From the NCBI GenBank assembly GCA_963932145.1, contig OZ010596.1, positions 85,935,776 to 85,999,775 of the forward strand: a DNA stretch of 64,000 nt, written 5' to 3'. The stretch comes from Acanthosepion lycidas (Eukaryota; Mollusca; Cephalopoda; Sepiida; Sepiidae). A program made the position numbers and the translations under genes. Of the stretch, positions 21,005 through 31,904 are shown in pieces (positions within the stretch are counted from its first letter, which is position 1; the number at the start of each line of letters is the position of its first letter). The notes under the pieces are model-generated. The model did not search any database, was not told where the DNA came from, and saw nothing but the letters and a program-made list of their open reading frames with translations.

Positions 21005-22215
21005 ATCCATAATTTTCTAAAGCATCCAAATTTTAATGAATCTGCCTATAACAAAATAAGAGAATATTTTTTCTTTCTTTTTTTCCATTTGACCTCACCC
21101 CAATCTCACTAGGATTTCCTAATGGTAATGCTAATTATATTATTAGTTGTTTCCCTACAATGAAACATTTGGCATTCATTAACTGAGCAGCCAATACTGC
21201 TTTCATTTGGAATTTTTATCTTAAAACAATTTTTCCAGAAAAATGGATTTTTTTATGTACAGTAGTAGTTAGCTCTTTTTTCAGTATTGATGTGCATTTC
21301 CTTCCTAACCTTTTATTTGAAGTAGTGTTGAATGTCAACATCTATGGTAACCCTACAAGATGTAATAATGCCATTTATAAGGAAAACAACAGGATATAAC
21401 AAAAAGACATTTAATAGCTGAAGTAGCTACGCTGGGAGATTATTGTCGGAATTTGAAGGAAAATAATAAAAAAAAAAATATCGCTTAAAAAGTGTCAAAA
21501 TCTATAGAAATGAAAAGCTAGAATTTTCATGACTTTCAGAACAATGGATGCAATCCTTAAAAAAATTTTCCCTCAAAGAAAGAATAAAAGAAAAACAAAT
21601 CATGCAAGTTATAACAAATATGGGGAAAAATCTGTACAAAAATATTAAATAGATTAAATATTAAAATTGGAGTAACTAAAAAAAATTTTTAAGCTGACTG
21701 ATGATGATGATTATGATGATGATTGCAAGCAAGTAATGTCATTGGACCAAATCAGGCTCATGTGAGATCGTAAATAATAAAAGCACATGAACAATCCAAT
21801 GTAAAATTATGTAAGTAAATCAATTGCTGAGCTATGCAATTTCAAAACGACAAAAATTTAATTTACTCTTTTTCAGAACACATTCCCTAGAGATAACCTT
21901 TTTTTTTTGTTCTGTAGCTTCTCAATGACTTTCTGATATGCATTGATTTATAACACAATATTTACTACGACGTGTACTTGAGGCTATGGCAACAGGGTTT
22001 CATTTATGATTCTTCTTTGATTCAAATATGGGCATCCACAAAAAAATAATGTTTCAAGTAATAAAATATGTTGGATTAAAAATAAAAATCTATTGATTCT
22101 TAAGAAACTTTTCTTTTTTTAAATCCACTTCAATATATGGTCCCCTATGGAGAAAGATACCCGATTTAATTTTGGCTGCTTTTCTTTTATTATATCAAAA
22201 TCCAGATTTTTGAGT
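21005..22215. other. AT-rich, one short shared repeat
   Basis: At 21120-21200, TAATGGTAATGCTAATTATA...ACATTTGGCATTCATTAAC resembles 24555-24630 and is an unnamed dispersed repeat. (GAT)n lies near 21698. Nothing else recognised. Confidence 0.45.
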
Positions 22216-22216
22216 C

Positions 22217-22365
22217 TTTCTTTGCACTGTGTCTTATATATACCTATATATATTAAAACCTAAATATCTATATATGTCTTTCTTTGCACTGTATACATTC
22301 ATAATATATATATAACTTTGACATGTATATCTTTATTTGCACTGTGTCCTATATATACCTATACA
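22217..22365. repeat. Degenerate tandem repeat, three units
   Basis: TCTTTCTTTGCACTGT followed by an AT-rich stretch occurs three times at roughly 50-60 bp intervals. Confidence 0.6.
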
Positions 22366-22455
22366 GATACCTGCTACAGCATTGGTAACTGCTGAATGCA
22401 GTGAGTTTGGGCATATATTTTCCAGGAGATAAAAAAAATATGCATAAAAATTCCA

Positions 22456-22502
<47 letters not shown>

Positions 22503-22517
22503 GCGAGAGAGAGAGAG
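22456..22517. repeat. (AT)n-(AG)n microsatellite
   Basis: Abuts a perfect-stem foldback at 22518. Confidence 0.95.
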
Positions 22518-22591
22518 AATTAATATAAGTAAAAGTTTGTCACTTAAGTAGCATCAATCAGCTAAGTGACAAACTTTTATTTATATTAATT
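22518..22591. repeat. Foldback with 29-bp arms
   Basis: The left arm AATTAATATAAGTAAAAGTT...CACTTA pairs with 22563-22591, with one mismatch and a 16-base loop. The right half (CATCAATCAGCTAAGTGACA) recurs at 37188-37226, again beside an (AT)n tract. Confidence 0.85.
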
Positions 22592-22712
22592 TTATTAATG
22601 CTCTATCTTTGATATCAAGCGCTTTATTGCAGAGACTGCTTGCCTTAAATGCCTTTTCTCTCAACATTCCATTGATTGTCAGCATTATTGGCTTCATACT
22701 ATTTTTGACATT

Positions 22713-22713
22713 G

Positions 22714-22752
<39 letters not shown>
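22713..22752. repeat. (TA)n microsatellite
   Basis: Pure TA run; the ORFs across it on both strands are YI-repeat translations. Confidence 0.95.
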
Positions 22753-22755
<3 letters not shown>

Positions 22756-22984
22756 AAGAAAACAACCTCTACAAACACACCACAACCCTAATGGCAAACA
22801 GCTAGCTCGAAACTATCATATCTCTTTGGTAACATAACACATGAAAAAAAAAAAAAATTACTGGAAAAGAAAGTCCCACTTTATTTTTATTTTTTGTCTC
22901 ATTGATAAAGAACACAGGTATGTTAGAAAAGTCCAATTTTTAAAATATTTCTCATCATGCATTCATTTAGTCAGAAGGCTGATT

Positions 22985-23112
22985 AATTAATAAATATTAT
23001 ATCATCATTCACAGACAGTCTGTTTTGATGCATCACAGCTCATCAGTATGGCTAGACATCTGATTGCCTCAAGCCGGGATCAAAACCTGACTGAATTGGC
23101 TATCAGAGCCCA
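22985..23112 (-). mobile_element. tRNA-derived SINE, type E
   Basis: In reverse complement: B-box-like GGTTTTGATCCCGGC, then GAGGCAATCAGATGTCTAGC and TGATGAGCTGTGATGCATCA. It shares the last 80 bp with the plus-strand copy at 23.46-23.60 kb. Confidence 0.65.
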
Positions 23113-23282
23113 GTAGAGAGGAAGGCAAATTTTTATGTACCTATTCTTTGAATAAATATGCCAATGACCGAGAGGGATAAATTCATGGAAAAGCTTTGCA
23201 GTATTAGCAGTAGTAGTCTTAAACTTATTATCCTTATAATTATTTTTGTTGTTCCTTTGTCTCTCACATTTCTTTCACAGGC

Positions 23283-23283
23283 C

Positions 23284-23340
<57 letters not shown>
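23283..23340. repeat. (TA)n microsatellite
   Basis: Pure TA run of nearly 60 bp. Confidence 0.95.
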
Positions 23341-23342
<2 letters not shown>

Positions 23343-23458
23343 AATATATTAATGGTCACATGTAGACATGAAAACAAACTCTTTGGTAAATCGAATCGAG
23401 TTCTCTCAGTCAGTGTGTGTTTATCTAAAAATAAATATGTCTGAATTCACCTTCTCCC

Positions 23459-23600
23459 CTGTTGTGCAGCAATGGTTTAGAGGTAAAATCTCCTATTGAC
23501 GCCAATGCAGCCGGGTTTCAATCCTAGCTAGAGGCAATCAGACGTCTAGCCACACTGATGAGCTGTGATACAGCAAAACAGTCTTTCTGCGGATGACAAT
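23459..23600 (+). mobile_element. tRNA-derived SINE, type E (tRNA-Gly-like head)
   Basis: GCAGCAATGGTTTAGAGGTA (A-box region) and GCCGGGTTTCAATCC (B-box region) are spaced as in a tRNA and recall tRNA-Gly. The tail GAGGCAATCAGACGTCTAGC...GATGAGCTGTGAT ends in an (AT)n/(GT)n tract. Confidence 0.65.
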
Positions 23601-23840
23601 ATATATATATATGTATGTATGTGTGTGTATCTTAAATTTAGTGTATAGGGGCAGCAGATCATTATTCAAATATATATTGTAAAATATGACAGACAACGAA
23701 CGTCTATTATGTTTTATCATGAGCTGCTCCAAGCTTTGTATAATGGTTTTAGTTTCAAGAGAAAATAAAGACAAAAAAACAGCTGCCCCAAGCTTTGTAT
23801 AATGGTTTTAGTTTCAAGAGAAAATAAAGACAAAAACTGT
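23600..23840 (-). mobile_element. Penelope-like element N-terminal remnant
   Basis: The minus strand reads SLEQLMIKHNRRSLSVIFYN, then NNDLLPLYTKFKIHTHTYIY. It has the same layout as copies at 25.6, 37.5 and 53.6 kb: a basic region, IFN..C-like text, LLPKYT, then an AT microsatellite. A 59-bp segment (AGCTGCYCCAAGCTTTGTAT...) is duplicated in tandem at 23722-23780 and 23781-23838. Confidence 0.55.
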
Positions 23841-24770
23841 CCAACATTTTTTTATTATGTTGTTTGTCAACCTTATTAATAAATGTTGTAATGGAATGTC
23901 CCACACTCCCTATCGCCTAATGTGGACTGACTAATATCAGTAGATATATATAGTAAGCACAGGATATCCTAGCAGACTTGCTTTGGAAATTACTAGCCTG
24001 ATAACCAATTTTCTGTCTTTCAGTAGTGTATTCTCATTTACAGTAAACGTCTCTTTCTTTCATCCATGCCCGTGTTTCTGTTCCTTTTACTCAAGTACCA
24101 CCTTTGTCTGTTTGTAACCTTCTTTAAGTATACAACAAATGTTTACGAGACTGACTTCATAAGAGACTGTGTCTTGCCAACTGCCGATACTGGTTTTCCC
24201 CCCCTGCATTTATTGCCATGAGGCATCTTGCAAAGAGTTGGATCTTGACCAGTTGTAGAGAGACCCATATCTAGACATGCCCAACTGACCCAATACTAAT
24301 GGGAAAAACCTGGATGTAATTGGTTTTGGATGTGATCTGAAGCTTCTTTTGTGACTGTACTGATGTACATTCACTATAGTTAATTTACAGCTGATAGCAG
24401 ATGCATTGATTGTTAATAACATTTCCATTTGATTGTTAATAACCATTTCATTATAAAGAAACATTAGGCATTGACCAGACAGACAACCATATTTGAGTTA
24501 TATTTTTCTTTACTCCATAGATATGATCAAGCATAGTATCTGTTCTCTTCATATCTAATGGTAATATTAGCCATTTCCTTACAAGGAAACATTCAGCATT
24601 CATTAACCAAGCAGCCAGTACTACCATCACTAAAATTTTGTAATTCTGTAGTGCCAGTTCCCGAGTTTGAAGAAGGATGGTCCTTAATAAGACCATCCTT
24701 TAAGGATACAACAATAAACATTTTCCCAACACTAATCCACTTAGTAAAATATTTAATAAAAATACACTCA
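23841..24770. other. No gene; unnamed repeat traces
   Basis: At 24430-24475 and 24555-24650, similar text (AAGGAAACATTCAGCATTCA, CCAAGCAGCCAGTACTACC) recurs and also appears at 21120-21200. The 81-codon minus ORF at 24451-24696 gave no recognisable family. GATGGTCCTTAATAAGACCATCC at 24674-24698 is a small hairpin. Confidence 0.45.
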
Positions 24771-24774
24771 AATT

Positions 24775-25265
24775 AAACTATTGCTGTGTGGACAACCTTG
24801 AGAAAATCATTAAACACAATGATAAAGTCTTCAACAAATATAAAAATTCAAAATTCTGATTCTTTCTTGCAATGATCTTGATAGCATCATCTTTTTCATC
24901 AAACCAGTCTCAATGTTTTGTTGGCATTTTACCCAAAACTTCCTCAGACACTTCATATATATTCTTCTTCAAAGAGTCCCATGAAGACGTATCATTGATT
25001 TCAGCAAGTTGTTGTTTTAGTGATTCCTGCATTTCCAAGGATTTCAGTTTTGCGACATTCAGACATGCAGGAGGCTTTCCATTGTTTTGTTTAGTTGCTG
25101 GTTTAAGAACAAATTTCATCTTAGCCCACACTAGAGAATGATCAGTCCAACAATCTGCACTACACATAGATCTAACAATATGGACATCCTGCATGTCTCT
25201 CTTGTGGATGATGACATAATCAATGAGATGCAATTAGTATGAATGGGGATGCATGATCACCCTGT
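24775..25265 (-). mobile_element. RTE-like LINE endonuclease domain C-terminus
   Basis: The minus strand reads MHPHSY, LHLIDYVIIHKRDMQDV, RSMCSADCWTDHSLVWAKM (the conserved D-H pair of AP-type endonucleases), KPPACLNVAKL, then after a stop DWFDEKDDAIKIIARKNQNF. This is the end of an APE-like endonuclease domain plus the linker before the reverse transcriptase. It is of the type found in proteins often mis-annotated as craniofacial development protein 2-like. About 107 codons remain open. No reverse transcriptase follows directly. Confidence 0.8.
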
Positions 25266-25539
25266 GTTTTGTATACGAGACGCGGAAGCGAAAATCGTGT
25301 TGTAGCTCATGACGTCACACATGACCACACAAAAGTGAAAATGAAAAGTATTAAGTGTGGGAAGCCATTGGTATAAACCAATGGCTTCTGTTATCAATTA
25401 TAGGCATTTAAGAATATTTGTGGAGATTTCATAGTCTTGTATACACGAGTTAGTCGTTGCTTTGAAATTTTTCATGCAACAAAAATAGATTATCATTATT
25501 GTTTCATCCATGTACTGGTTGATATATTGAAATGTAATT

Positions 25540-25765
25540 GTCATCTTTGATAATGGCTTATGTAAGCCGAAAGCTTAGATAGGATTAAAAAACATGTATC
25601 AATATGGCAATTTCCTTTTGTCTTTCAATGATAATGTTATTAAGCTTATCAGACAATATGAAAGGAACTTACTTAAAATAAATAGACCAAACTTGTCTAT
25701 ATTATTTAATGAAACATGCATTAATGAAAAATTGATGCCTAAATATATATATATATATATTTTTA
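25540..25765 (+). mobile_element. Penelope-like element 5' end
   Basis: The 5' leader has TTGATAATGGCTTATGTAAGCCGAAAGC, a hairpin followed by GAAA like a worn hammerhead ribozyme core (described in parts: TTGATAA at 25547, GAAA at 25569). An open frame from 25594 follows: YQYGNFLLSFNDNVIKLIRQ, SILFNETCINEKLMPKYIYI, passing into (AT)n. The same leader and frame occur on the minus strand at 37.48-37.73 kb. Confidence 0.6.
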
Positions 25766-25881
25766 AAAAGACAAAAGGAAAACTTTTCTTCATCGTGTTT
25801 TATCCTCTAATGAACATTTGCCTTTAGAAACTATCACAGGACAAAACATAGCAGTAAAGAAAAGTTTTCCTTTTGTCTTTA

Positions 25882-25882
<1 letters not shown>
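25762..25882. repeat. Foldback with 23-bp arms between (AT)n tracts
   Basis: AAAAGACAAAAGGAAAACTT at the left pairs with AAGTTTTCCTTTTGTCTTT at the right, around a loop of about 70 bases. An AT microsatellite abuts each end. Confidence 0.85.
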
Positions 25883-25886
<4 letters not shown>

Positions 25887-25949
<63 letters not shown>

Positions 25950-25950
25950 T
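25887..25950. repeat. (AT)n-(GATA)n microsatellite
   Basis: AT units grade into GATA units. Confidence 0.95.
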
Positions 25951-26281
25951 AAAAAGAAGTAATGGATTTTTTTATTTTATCACTTTAAACATTATTTTAA
26001 GTGGAGGGCACATTTTTCTTTAATAAGATTTCGCTAATATTCAGGCTGGTAGACGAAAATAAAATACTGTTTAAAAAAAATAAATGTAGTGTCTATACAA
26101 ATATGGGTATCCTCTAAAAATAATATTTAAAGTGATAAATATATATATATGTGTATGTGTCTGTGTGTTTGTATGTAAAAGAGTTGGTGGTGAAAAGTTA
26201 TTCACCAAAGAAGCCTTTCCAAAAATATTTTAATATATGATCATTTGTTCAGGTTTTGGGAAGTGGGTTGCACCAAGAATT

Positions 26282-26282
26282 A

Positions 26283-26319
<37 letters not shown>

Positions 26320-26320
26320 A
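26282..26320. repeat. (TCTA)n microsatellite
   Basis: Nine to ten TCTA units. Confidence 0.95.
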
Positions 26321-26454
26321 TTTCCACCTAAAAATTCAGGAACTCTGGAAAGATTGGTCAATCTTGTAATTTGTCAATGTATCCAGTATTTCCCATGTCT
26401 CTCAGGACATTTTACACATCACATCTACTGAAATCTTAAGGAAATAAAAAAAAA

Positions 26455-26512
26455 TGACAGAGAGCTGTGGAGAGCCACAATTGTCAATGATCTTAGTTCT
26501 CAACATGGTACA
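26455..26512 (+). mobile_element. RTE-like LINE extreme 3' end
   Basis: GAGCTGTGGAGAGCCACAAT and ATGGTACATAAAGAGAGAG match the terminal codons and tail of the family; a (GA)n run follows. Confidence 0.6.
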
Positions 26513-26552
26513 TAAAGAGAGAGAGAGAGAGAATTAAATGTAATTGTTATTC

Positions 26553-27107
26553 ATATTATTTGCATTAGGACTATTGTCCTCATCATTGTTGTTATTATTA
26601 CAACAGCTTGGCTGTTGTGCCTTCCACCCTTGAGCACTTCAGGTGCTTGTTGACTTGGATAACCTTCAGGGAATTTTTAACTGAACCCTCCATTTAATCT
26701 ATGGAGCTAGATTCTGCTTTACATGTTTAGGGATATCTTATCCTGTTTTTATTTAGTACCATTCAGTTATCAGCCTGTTTACACTGAGTCTAAGTCTGTA
26801 CTATCTGGCCCAGGGATTGAACTTACAATTACTATATTACCAAATACACATACTGATGCTTACCACTAGGCTATTGTTTCATGAAACAGGATGAGCAATA
26901 ACTGAACAGTATTTAGTAAGAGCACAACAAGATGTCCCTAGACATGGACAGTGGAACAAGAACAATCTATTACTGTAGGTTAAATAATGATTTCAGTTCA
27001 AAATTACCTGAGGGTTACCTGGATTGGCAAGTGCCTGAATAAATCAGGAAGCCAAAACATTGTAATAATAACAACAAAGATAAGGACAATGGTGTAAATA
27101 ATAATGA
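26553..27107 (+). mobile_element. Long-inverted-repeat element, best copy (~555 bp)
   Basis: The left end CATATTATTTGCATTAGGAC...CATCATTGTTGTTATTATTA mirrors the right end (TAATAATAACAACAAAGATA...GTAAATAATAATG) as a 60-70 bp inverted repeat. The core contains GAACCCTCCATTTAATCTAT, TCTGGCCCAGGGATTGAACT and CATGGACAGTGGAACAAGAA. The core text recurs at 13.7, 14.4, 38.4 and 42.4 kb. No coding sequence. Confidence 0.75.
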
Positions 27108-27109
27108 TA

Positions 27110-27399
27110 TTTAATTCTCTCTCATTCTCTCTCTCTATTTCTTTCTTTCTCTCTCTCTCTCTCTCTCTATCTCTTTCTTTCTTTCTCTCTCTCTATCTCT
27201 TTCTTTCTTTCTCTCTCTCTATCTCTTTCTTTCTCTCTCTCTATCTCTTTCTCTCTTTCTTTCTTTCTCTCTCTCTATCTCTTTCTTTCTTTCTCTCTCT
27301 CTCTCCCTCTTTCTTTCTTTCTCTCTCTCTCTATCTCTTTCTTTCTTTCTCTCTCTCTCTCTTTCTTTCTTTCTCTCTCTCTCTATCTCTTTCTTTCTT

Positions 27400-27430
<31 letters not shown>
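27110..27430. repeat. Polypyrimidine tract, (CT)n/(CTTT)n
   Basis: About 300 bp of C and T only on this strand, built of CTCTCTCTATCTCTTTCTTT repeated, ending in (AT)n. The 115-codon plus and 84-codon minus ORFs are LSFS and RERE translations of the repeat. Confidence 0.97.
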
Positions 27431-27431
<1 letters not shown>

Positions 27432-27710
27432 CACACAATAAAAAGAGGTAAAACACTGTATACTACCGCTCACTATTGTACACTACTGTAGTTTCATCTG
27501 TTAGGTCTCATCAGCTCTTATACTACTGTACATTATCATGGTTTTCTAAGTTGCTGCATTGACCACTTTTTTATACATCCATGTTTTACCTCCTTTTATT
27601 GTATTAGCTTGCTCTACAAGTCTGTTTTTCTAAGCAGCTGCATTGAGTACTTTTTTATATGTCCGTTGTTTGGTACAGTAATTTTTCCAGCCATTTAACA
27701 TATTTTATGT

Positions 27711-27744
27711 TATATATATATATATTTGTGTGTGTGTGTGTGTG
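27711..27744. repeat. (TA)n-(TG)n microsatellite
   Basis: TA run followed by TG run. Confidence 0.9.
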
Positions 27745-27769
27745 CTCACATGCCATGCGGAGGGTACTG

Positions 27770-27885
27770 TGGCTGAAACATTATAATAACAACAACAAAG
27801 ATTAGGGCAATAGTCTGTGTGACCATTATGTAAATAATGCTAACTCCTCATTCCAAAAATTCAGCCAGAAATTAAATATATGTTT
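27770..27885 (+). repeat. End of the long-inverted-repeat element
   Basis: GGCTGAAACATTATAATAAC, AACAACAAAGATTAGGGCAA and AATGCTAACTCCTCATTCC match the right terminal unit at 13.97-14.2 kb. Confidence 0.65.
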
Positions 27886-28239
27886 GAATTTATTAGAATG
27901 TTACTTTTTAATACAAACTTTGATATAAAAGTATTAGAACATAATTTCTATTTTTAATAAATGATATTAATGGTTTCTCTATAAAAAAAACCCACAAAAA
28001 ACGTATCAATGTTTAACTTTCAAGTCCACAAAAAAAAAAGCTGTGTTAAAAGGATTGGTTATTCCCTTGACACCACTATTACACTCTTTTGACTCCTTAG
28101 GCAATGTTTGTTTTAAAAAGTAATGTTAGAATTTTTAAAAAAACAAGCATTTTGAAAGTGGATTTATACATTTCTTCTGGATATTCCAGTTTCAGTTATT
28201 TCCTTTATGTAACTCAACTCTCCAAGTTTTTTTTTGTTC

Positions 28240-28487
28240 ACCACTGCTGGGGTCAGGTATTGAACTCACAACTCTTTAGGTTAAGTCACTGGATTACTTC
28301 AACCAATGCTTTTATCCACTAGGCCCCAGTAGACAAAATAAATGGTTTTGTTCAAAATTCCAATAATCTGAAGAAGGCTAGAGTGTACAACAACTGAAAC
28401 GTTGTGAATATGAAAACAAAGCCGAGGACAACAGTCCAAACAATGTAAATAGTGTAAATAGTTACAATACCTCATCTCATAAATATA
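28240..28487 (+). repeat. Long-inverted-repeat element, 3' portion
   Basis: It contains GGTATTGAACTCACAACTC, CTGAAGAAGGCTAGAGTGTA, ACTGAAACGTTGTG and GAGGACAACAGTCC. It runs directly into an RTE 3' end at about 28490. Confidence 0.6.
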
Positions 28488-28489
28488 AA

Positions 28490-28735
28490 CAGAGATAATT
28501 GAAATTTAGAGGGCACATAATGAGGAAAGATAGCTTGAAAAATTTGATACTCACAGGACAGAGTAAAGGCAAGAGGGATAGAGGAAAATAACATATAACC
28601 TACCTGGTGAACCTGAGTAAATAGATAGCAGGACAGAATATTGGAGAGAACAAAGAGATAAAATTTATTAAGAATTCAAAGGACGGGAAATTGTAGCAAG
28701 CCATGATCGAAGAAGATGAAGATTCATTTAATTTT
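28490..28735 (+). mobile_element. RTE-like LINE 3' end
   Basis: LKF.GHIMRKDSLKNLILTG and QRITYLVNLSK-type codons with frame shifts, then the family end CAAGCCATGATC and GAAGAAGATGAAG. Confidence 0.72.
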
Positions 28736-29234
28736 GGTCATTGAACTCGGTACCTTTTATTCTATGAAAGATGCTGCTATCTATTATGCCATAAAAGTGA
28801 ATAATTTTACTCAGTAACTTTCATAAGGTCTTTTATTGCCAATCTGTTCTTTTCTCACATGCATGGAACGAAAGAGTTAACCAATAATATAGAATGCTCA
28901 ATCAGTTTCAGCTTGTTCAAGAAGAATTTTTTTTATAGCTAATACATGGATTAAACCTTTCCTAATAGAAAAGAAGTACAAGGTATTTATAAAGTCTAAA
29001 GAAAGTTCAGATTTTAAATAGTTTATTTGGAGATGCTATAGATTTAAACTTGAACTATAGCCGTCAAGACGAATCAATGGTTTCATTATTCAAAAGAATA
29101 AGGCAACTTGCCACTTTACAAATTAAAGTGTATGAGAATTTTTGATTGGTTATTTTTCAGATGAATGGGTCAAAAGAAGAGGGGCTGGTGTCTTAATCTA
29201 CAGATTTGTCTTTCTTATTTCTTCCTATGCTAAT

Positions 29235-29400
29235 ATATAATTAATGTCTCTCCACAGCTTCCTGTGGAACTTCATATAAATTTACTTAACAAACTGTCAT
29301 TTTCTAAGATCTTCATGCTATGATTAAAAATGTGATTAAGACTTCAAAACAGTAGTACAATGTGTTCATGGAACATTAAAAAATATTAACTTTTGAGTGT
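29235..29400 (-). repeat. Dispersed repeat with RTE-type end
   Basis: CTCTCCACAGCTTCCTGTGG, AACTTCATATAAATTTACTT, AACAAACTGTCATTTTCTAA and TTCATGGAACATTAAAAAAT recur at 30335-30490, with similar order and spacing. Confidence 0.55.
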
Positions 29401-29559
29401 GTTTCATGTGATATAACAGCTTGCAAACATATTAATTGATGGAAGACAACAGCAAATAAAATGAAGACTTGAGTAAAAAAAAAATATATTGCCAAGTTTA
29501 TTTTTGTTAAAGAAAATACATCATCAAAAATAAGGTTAGAAAGCAAAAAAATATTTCTG

Positions 29560-30300
29560 CATGTTCATGTAAAGGGTGAGAAGAGCATAGCCCTGAGAAA
29601 GACAGTTTTATAGTCACTGAAGAGCATTCTCCTGAAAAGGATAGTTTTGTAATTGAAGAGTGTTGTCCTGAAAAGGACAGTATTGTAGCCAGTGAGAATT
29701 ATTGTCATGAAAAGGACATTGCTGCTGGCAAGAATGGCTGGAGATGGAGGCATGTTGGAGTGGTGGTGAGCTGGAGATGTGACTGATGGCAGGTGCCGTG
29801 GGCTGGCTACAGGGACAGATACTATACTTTGATCCTTTTGGCTAAGATGGTTTATCATCTCTCAGTCGCATCTCTGTCTTTGGGCAGAGTGCGCTCAGAG
29901 GCTTCTCTGTCAAAGGACAAAGGGGCAACTGGGAAAATTATACTGAAGAGGTGCCCAGCCCTGGGGAACAGCTGTCTGAGGCCACACCCTCCCATTGCAC
30001 CAGAGGGAGGGATCAGTGCTTGCATTGAGGCCAGCACAACCGACAGTTGCGGGGGCTGTGGGCAATTTTTGGCCTTTGCCTGGGTGTACGCGCTTGGGTC
30101 CCCACTTTAAAAAGACCTTGTGTCACATCTCGTCCTCATGGGGGAACAAGTAAACATCCCAATCTTTGTTTGCACAGAATGCTGATTTTTCAATACTCTT
30201 TATATCCTGAATCAGTTTTACAATGATCGTTGGTTAAGCTTTTTCTTCTGGGTTTTTTAAAAAAAATGTGAGAGTACCAATAGGATACAACAAGCTCATC
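29560..30300 (+). repeat. Composite repeat with GC-rich insert
   Basis: The left part has five CTGAAAAGGA(C/T)A-type 40-bp units (29594-29725). The middle (GGCTGGCTACAGGGACAGAT, 29801) has a U2-snRNA-like antisense match. 29860-30170 is a relative of the tandem repeat at 4.45-4.93 kb (GGGCAATTTTTGGCC, AAAGACCTTGTGTCACATC). The right part (TTTATATCCTGAATCAGTTT) matches 38.12-38.22 kb. The 60-105 codon ORFs have no family match. Confidence 0.55.
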
Positions 30301-30334
30301 ATCTTCTTTTATATGCTGGGTCTCTTGAGAACCT

Positions 30335-30530
30335 GTGCAATCATGGCTCCCCACAGCTTCCTATGGAACTTCATATAAAATTACTCAACAAATCATCATT
30401 TTATAAAAGATCTTACAAATGTGATCAGGAATTCAAATGAGTTATAGAACATGTTTATTGAACATCAAAAGCATATTAATTTTTGAGCTCAGGAAAATAG
30501 TGCATCATTTTTCTTTCATGTTCAGTGTTT
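30335..30530 (-). repeat. Dispersed repeat with RTE-type end, copy 2
   Basis: CTCCCCACAGCTTCCTATGG, AACTTCATATAAAATTACTC and TTTATTGAACATCAAAAGCA pair with the 29.2 kb copy. Confidence 0.55.
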
Positions 30531-30539
30531 CTTCAAGAT

Positions 30540-31195
30540 GGGAGAAGATATGACTCTCCACAGCTTCCTGACTTTTGCAGCTTGAAGCAGTGTTCATTTG
30601 CTTTTTATCCTTCCCAGTCTCTGTTTTTCCATCCATTTACACAAGCTAGTTAGGTAGATTACTTGCTGTTTCTATTTGCTCCTCTTGCCTTCCATATATC
30701 CTGTGAATATTAAATTCTCCAATCTGTCTTTCCTCATTATGAATCACACCAGTTTCAGTTGTCTCTTAATAATTGCAAATATAAATATCCTTTTCATTCC
30801 CTTTTTCCCTTGTTCACATGTTCCATCCATGGTATTCTCAGTATCCTTCTGTAAAACCACATCTCTATTGCTTCAAGTCTCTTCTTCATTTGTGAGAGAA
30901 TTGTCCAGCATTCACTGCTGTATAAGAGAATTGATATTTCGTAAGTTCAGAATTCATTTTTATTTTCCTTTTTCTTAACACTTTGTTTAGTTTCTGGGTG
31001 GTATTTTTGTTATTTCAGTAAATCTTTATGTCTCTGTCATATTTTCTGCTGACAGTTATGACACTAACCAAATAATTCAATTTCTATATCTGTTTGATTC
31101 TGATGTCCCCAATTTGTTCCTCACACCTTGAATTGTCCCTTTTGCAGATGACCATGTATTCTGTTTGCTTAAAGTTTTTGTTAACTAAATATGCC
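30540..31195 (-). mobile_element. RTE-like LINE 3' half
   Basis: On the minus strand, NNCKQTEYMVICKRDN-like codons near 31160, then the K.FKYLG region, LYSSECWTILSQMKKRLEA near 30890, MRILRIPWMEHVNKGKK, and ICNYxETTETGVIHNEER. The 3' end lies at about 30545. Many frame breaks. Confidence 0.72.
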
Positions 31196-31199
31196 ATAA

Positions 31200-31900
31200 C
31201 TTTGTAAACATACAACTGGACACTGTCTCAGTTCTTTGCAAACTCCACATTGCATCTCAGTTCTAATTCCTGTTGCAGTGCACAAAAGCTGGGAAAAGCT
31301 GCATGCACAAAAATAAATGCCGCAATGAGAATTGAAAGCTTGAACCCTGTCTCCAAAATATTTTGTTGTTTATTTCAGGGATTCTCTTGTACAGCCTTGT
31401 TGGGCAGGTAGGTGCCAATTGTGGACAACTTCTGCCACTTTTGACATCTCAGGCTAACAGATCAACTTTCCCCTCAACCAGCAAAAACTTTTCTGTACAT
31501 TATGAGGCGTGGCTGGTAACTCTAACAGGTGGCATCAAAACTACACTGATGGACAGCCTGTCTGGATCTGATAGTGAGTGGCCAGGCACCTAATTCCAAC
31601 TGTGACTATCAATATATACTTGTTATCAGAAGTCATCAATGCCTGGTTTGTTATCACATATTGCCAAATGTTTTCATTTATTTAGCTATTATTTTATTCA
31701 CATTTGGTCAAGTGGGTGGCTGTTTTTGACATTTCACAGCCCTTATTACTGGTCATAAAACATGAAACACTTAAGACTGAGATAAAATCATCATTTTCTA
31801 TGTGGGTTCCCCACTATAGTGTCATAACTTTTGCTTTCATTTGCTTTTTGTCTAATATTTATATTACATATAAAAATGTAAGGACTTTACTGATTTCTTC
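31200..31900. other. Unrecognised, possible exon-like ORF
   Basis: A 76-codon plus ORF (31363-31593) begins just before a TTTATTTCAGGG acceptor-like site at about 31372-31380 and is of better base balance than its surroundings. No family recognised, and no matching donor or partner exon seen. Confidence 0.25.
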
Positions 31901-31904
31901 TTCT

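Noticed and set aside
23459-23540. Functional tRNA-Gly gene
   Set aside because: The B box has an extra base, stems do not pair well, and the sequence continues into a SINE tail shared with 22985-23112.
24451-24696. 81-codon minus ORF as part of the nearby RTE endonuclease
   Set aside because: It lies 3' of the endonuclease remnant, but its residues do not follow the expected linker or reverse transcriptase motifs, and its core is an unnamed repeat also seen at 21120-21200.
27104-27473. ORFs of 115 (+) and 84 (-) codons
   Set aside because: They are LSFSLS and RERERK translations of a CT/CTTT simple repeat.
31363-31593. Coding exon
   Set aside because: Only a single acceptor-like site and no family similarity. 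Kept as an unrecognised stretch rather than a gene.
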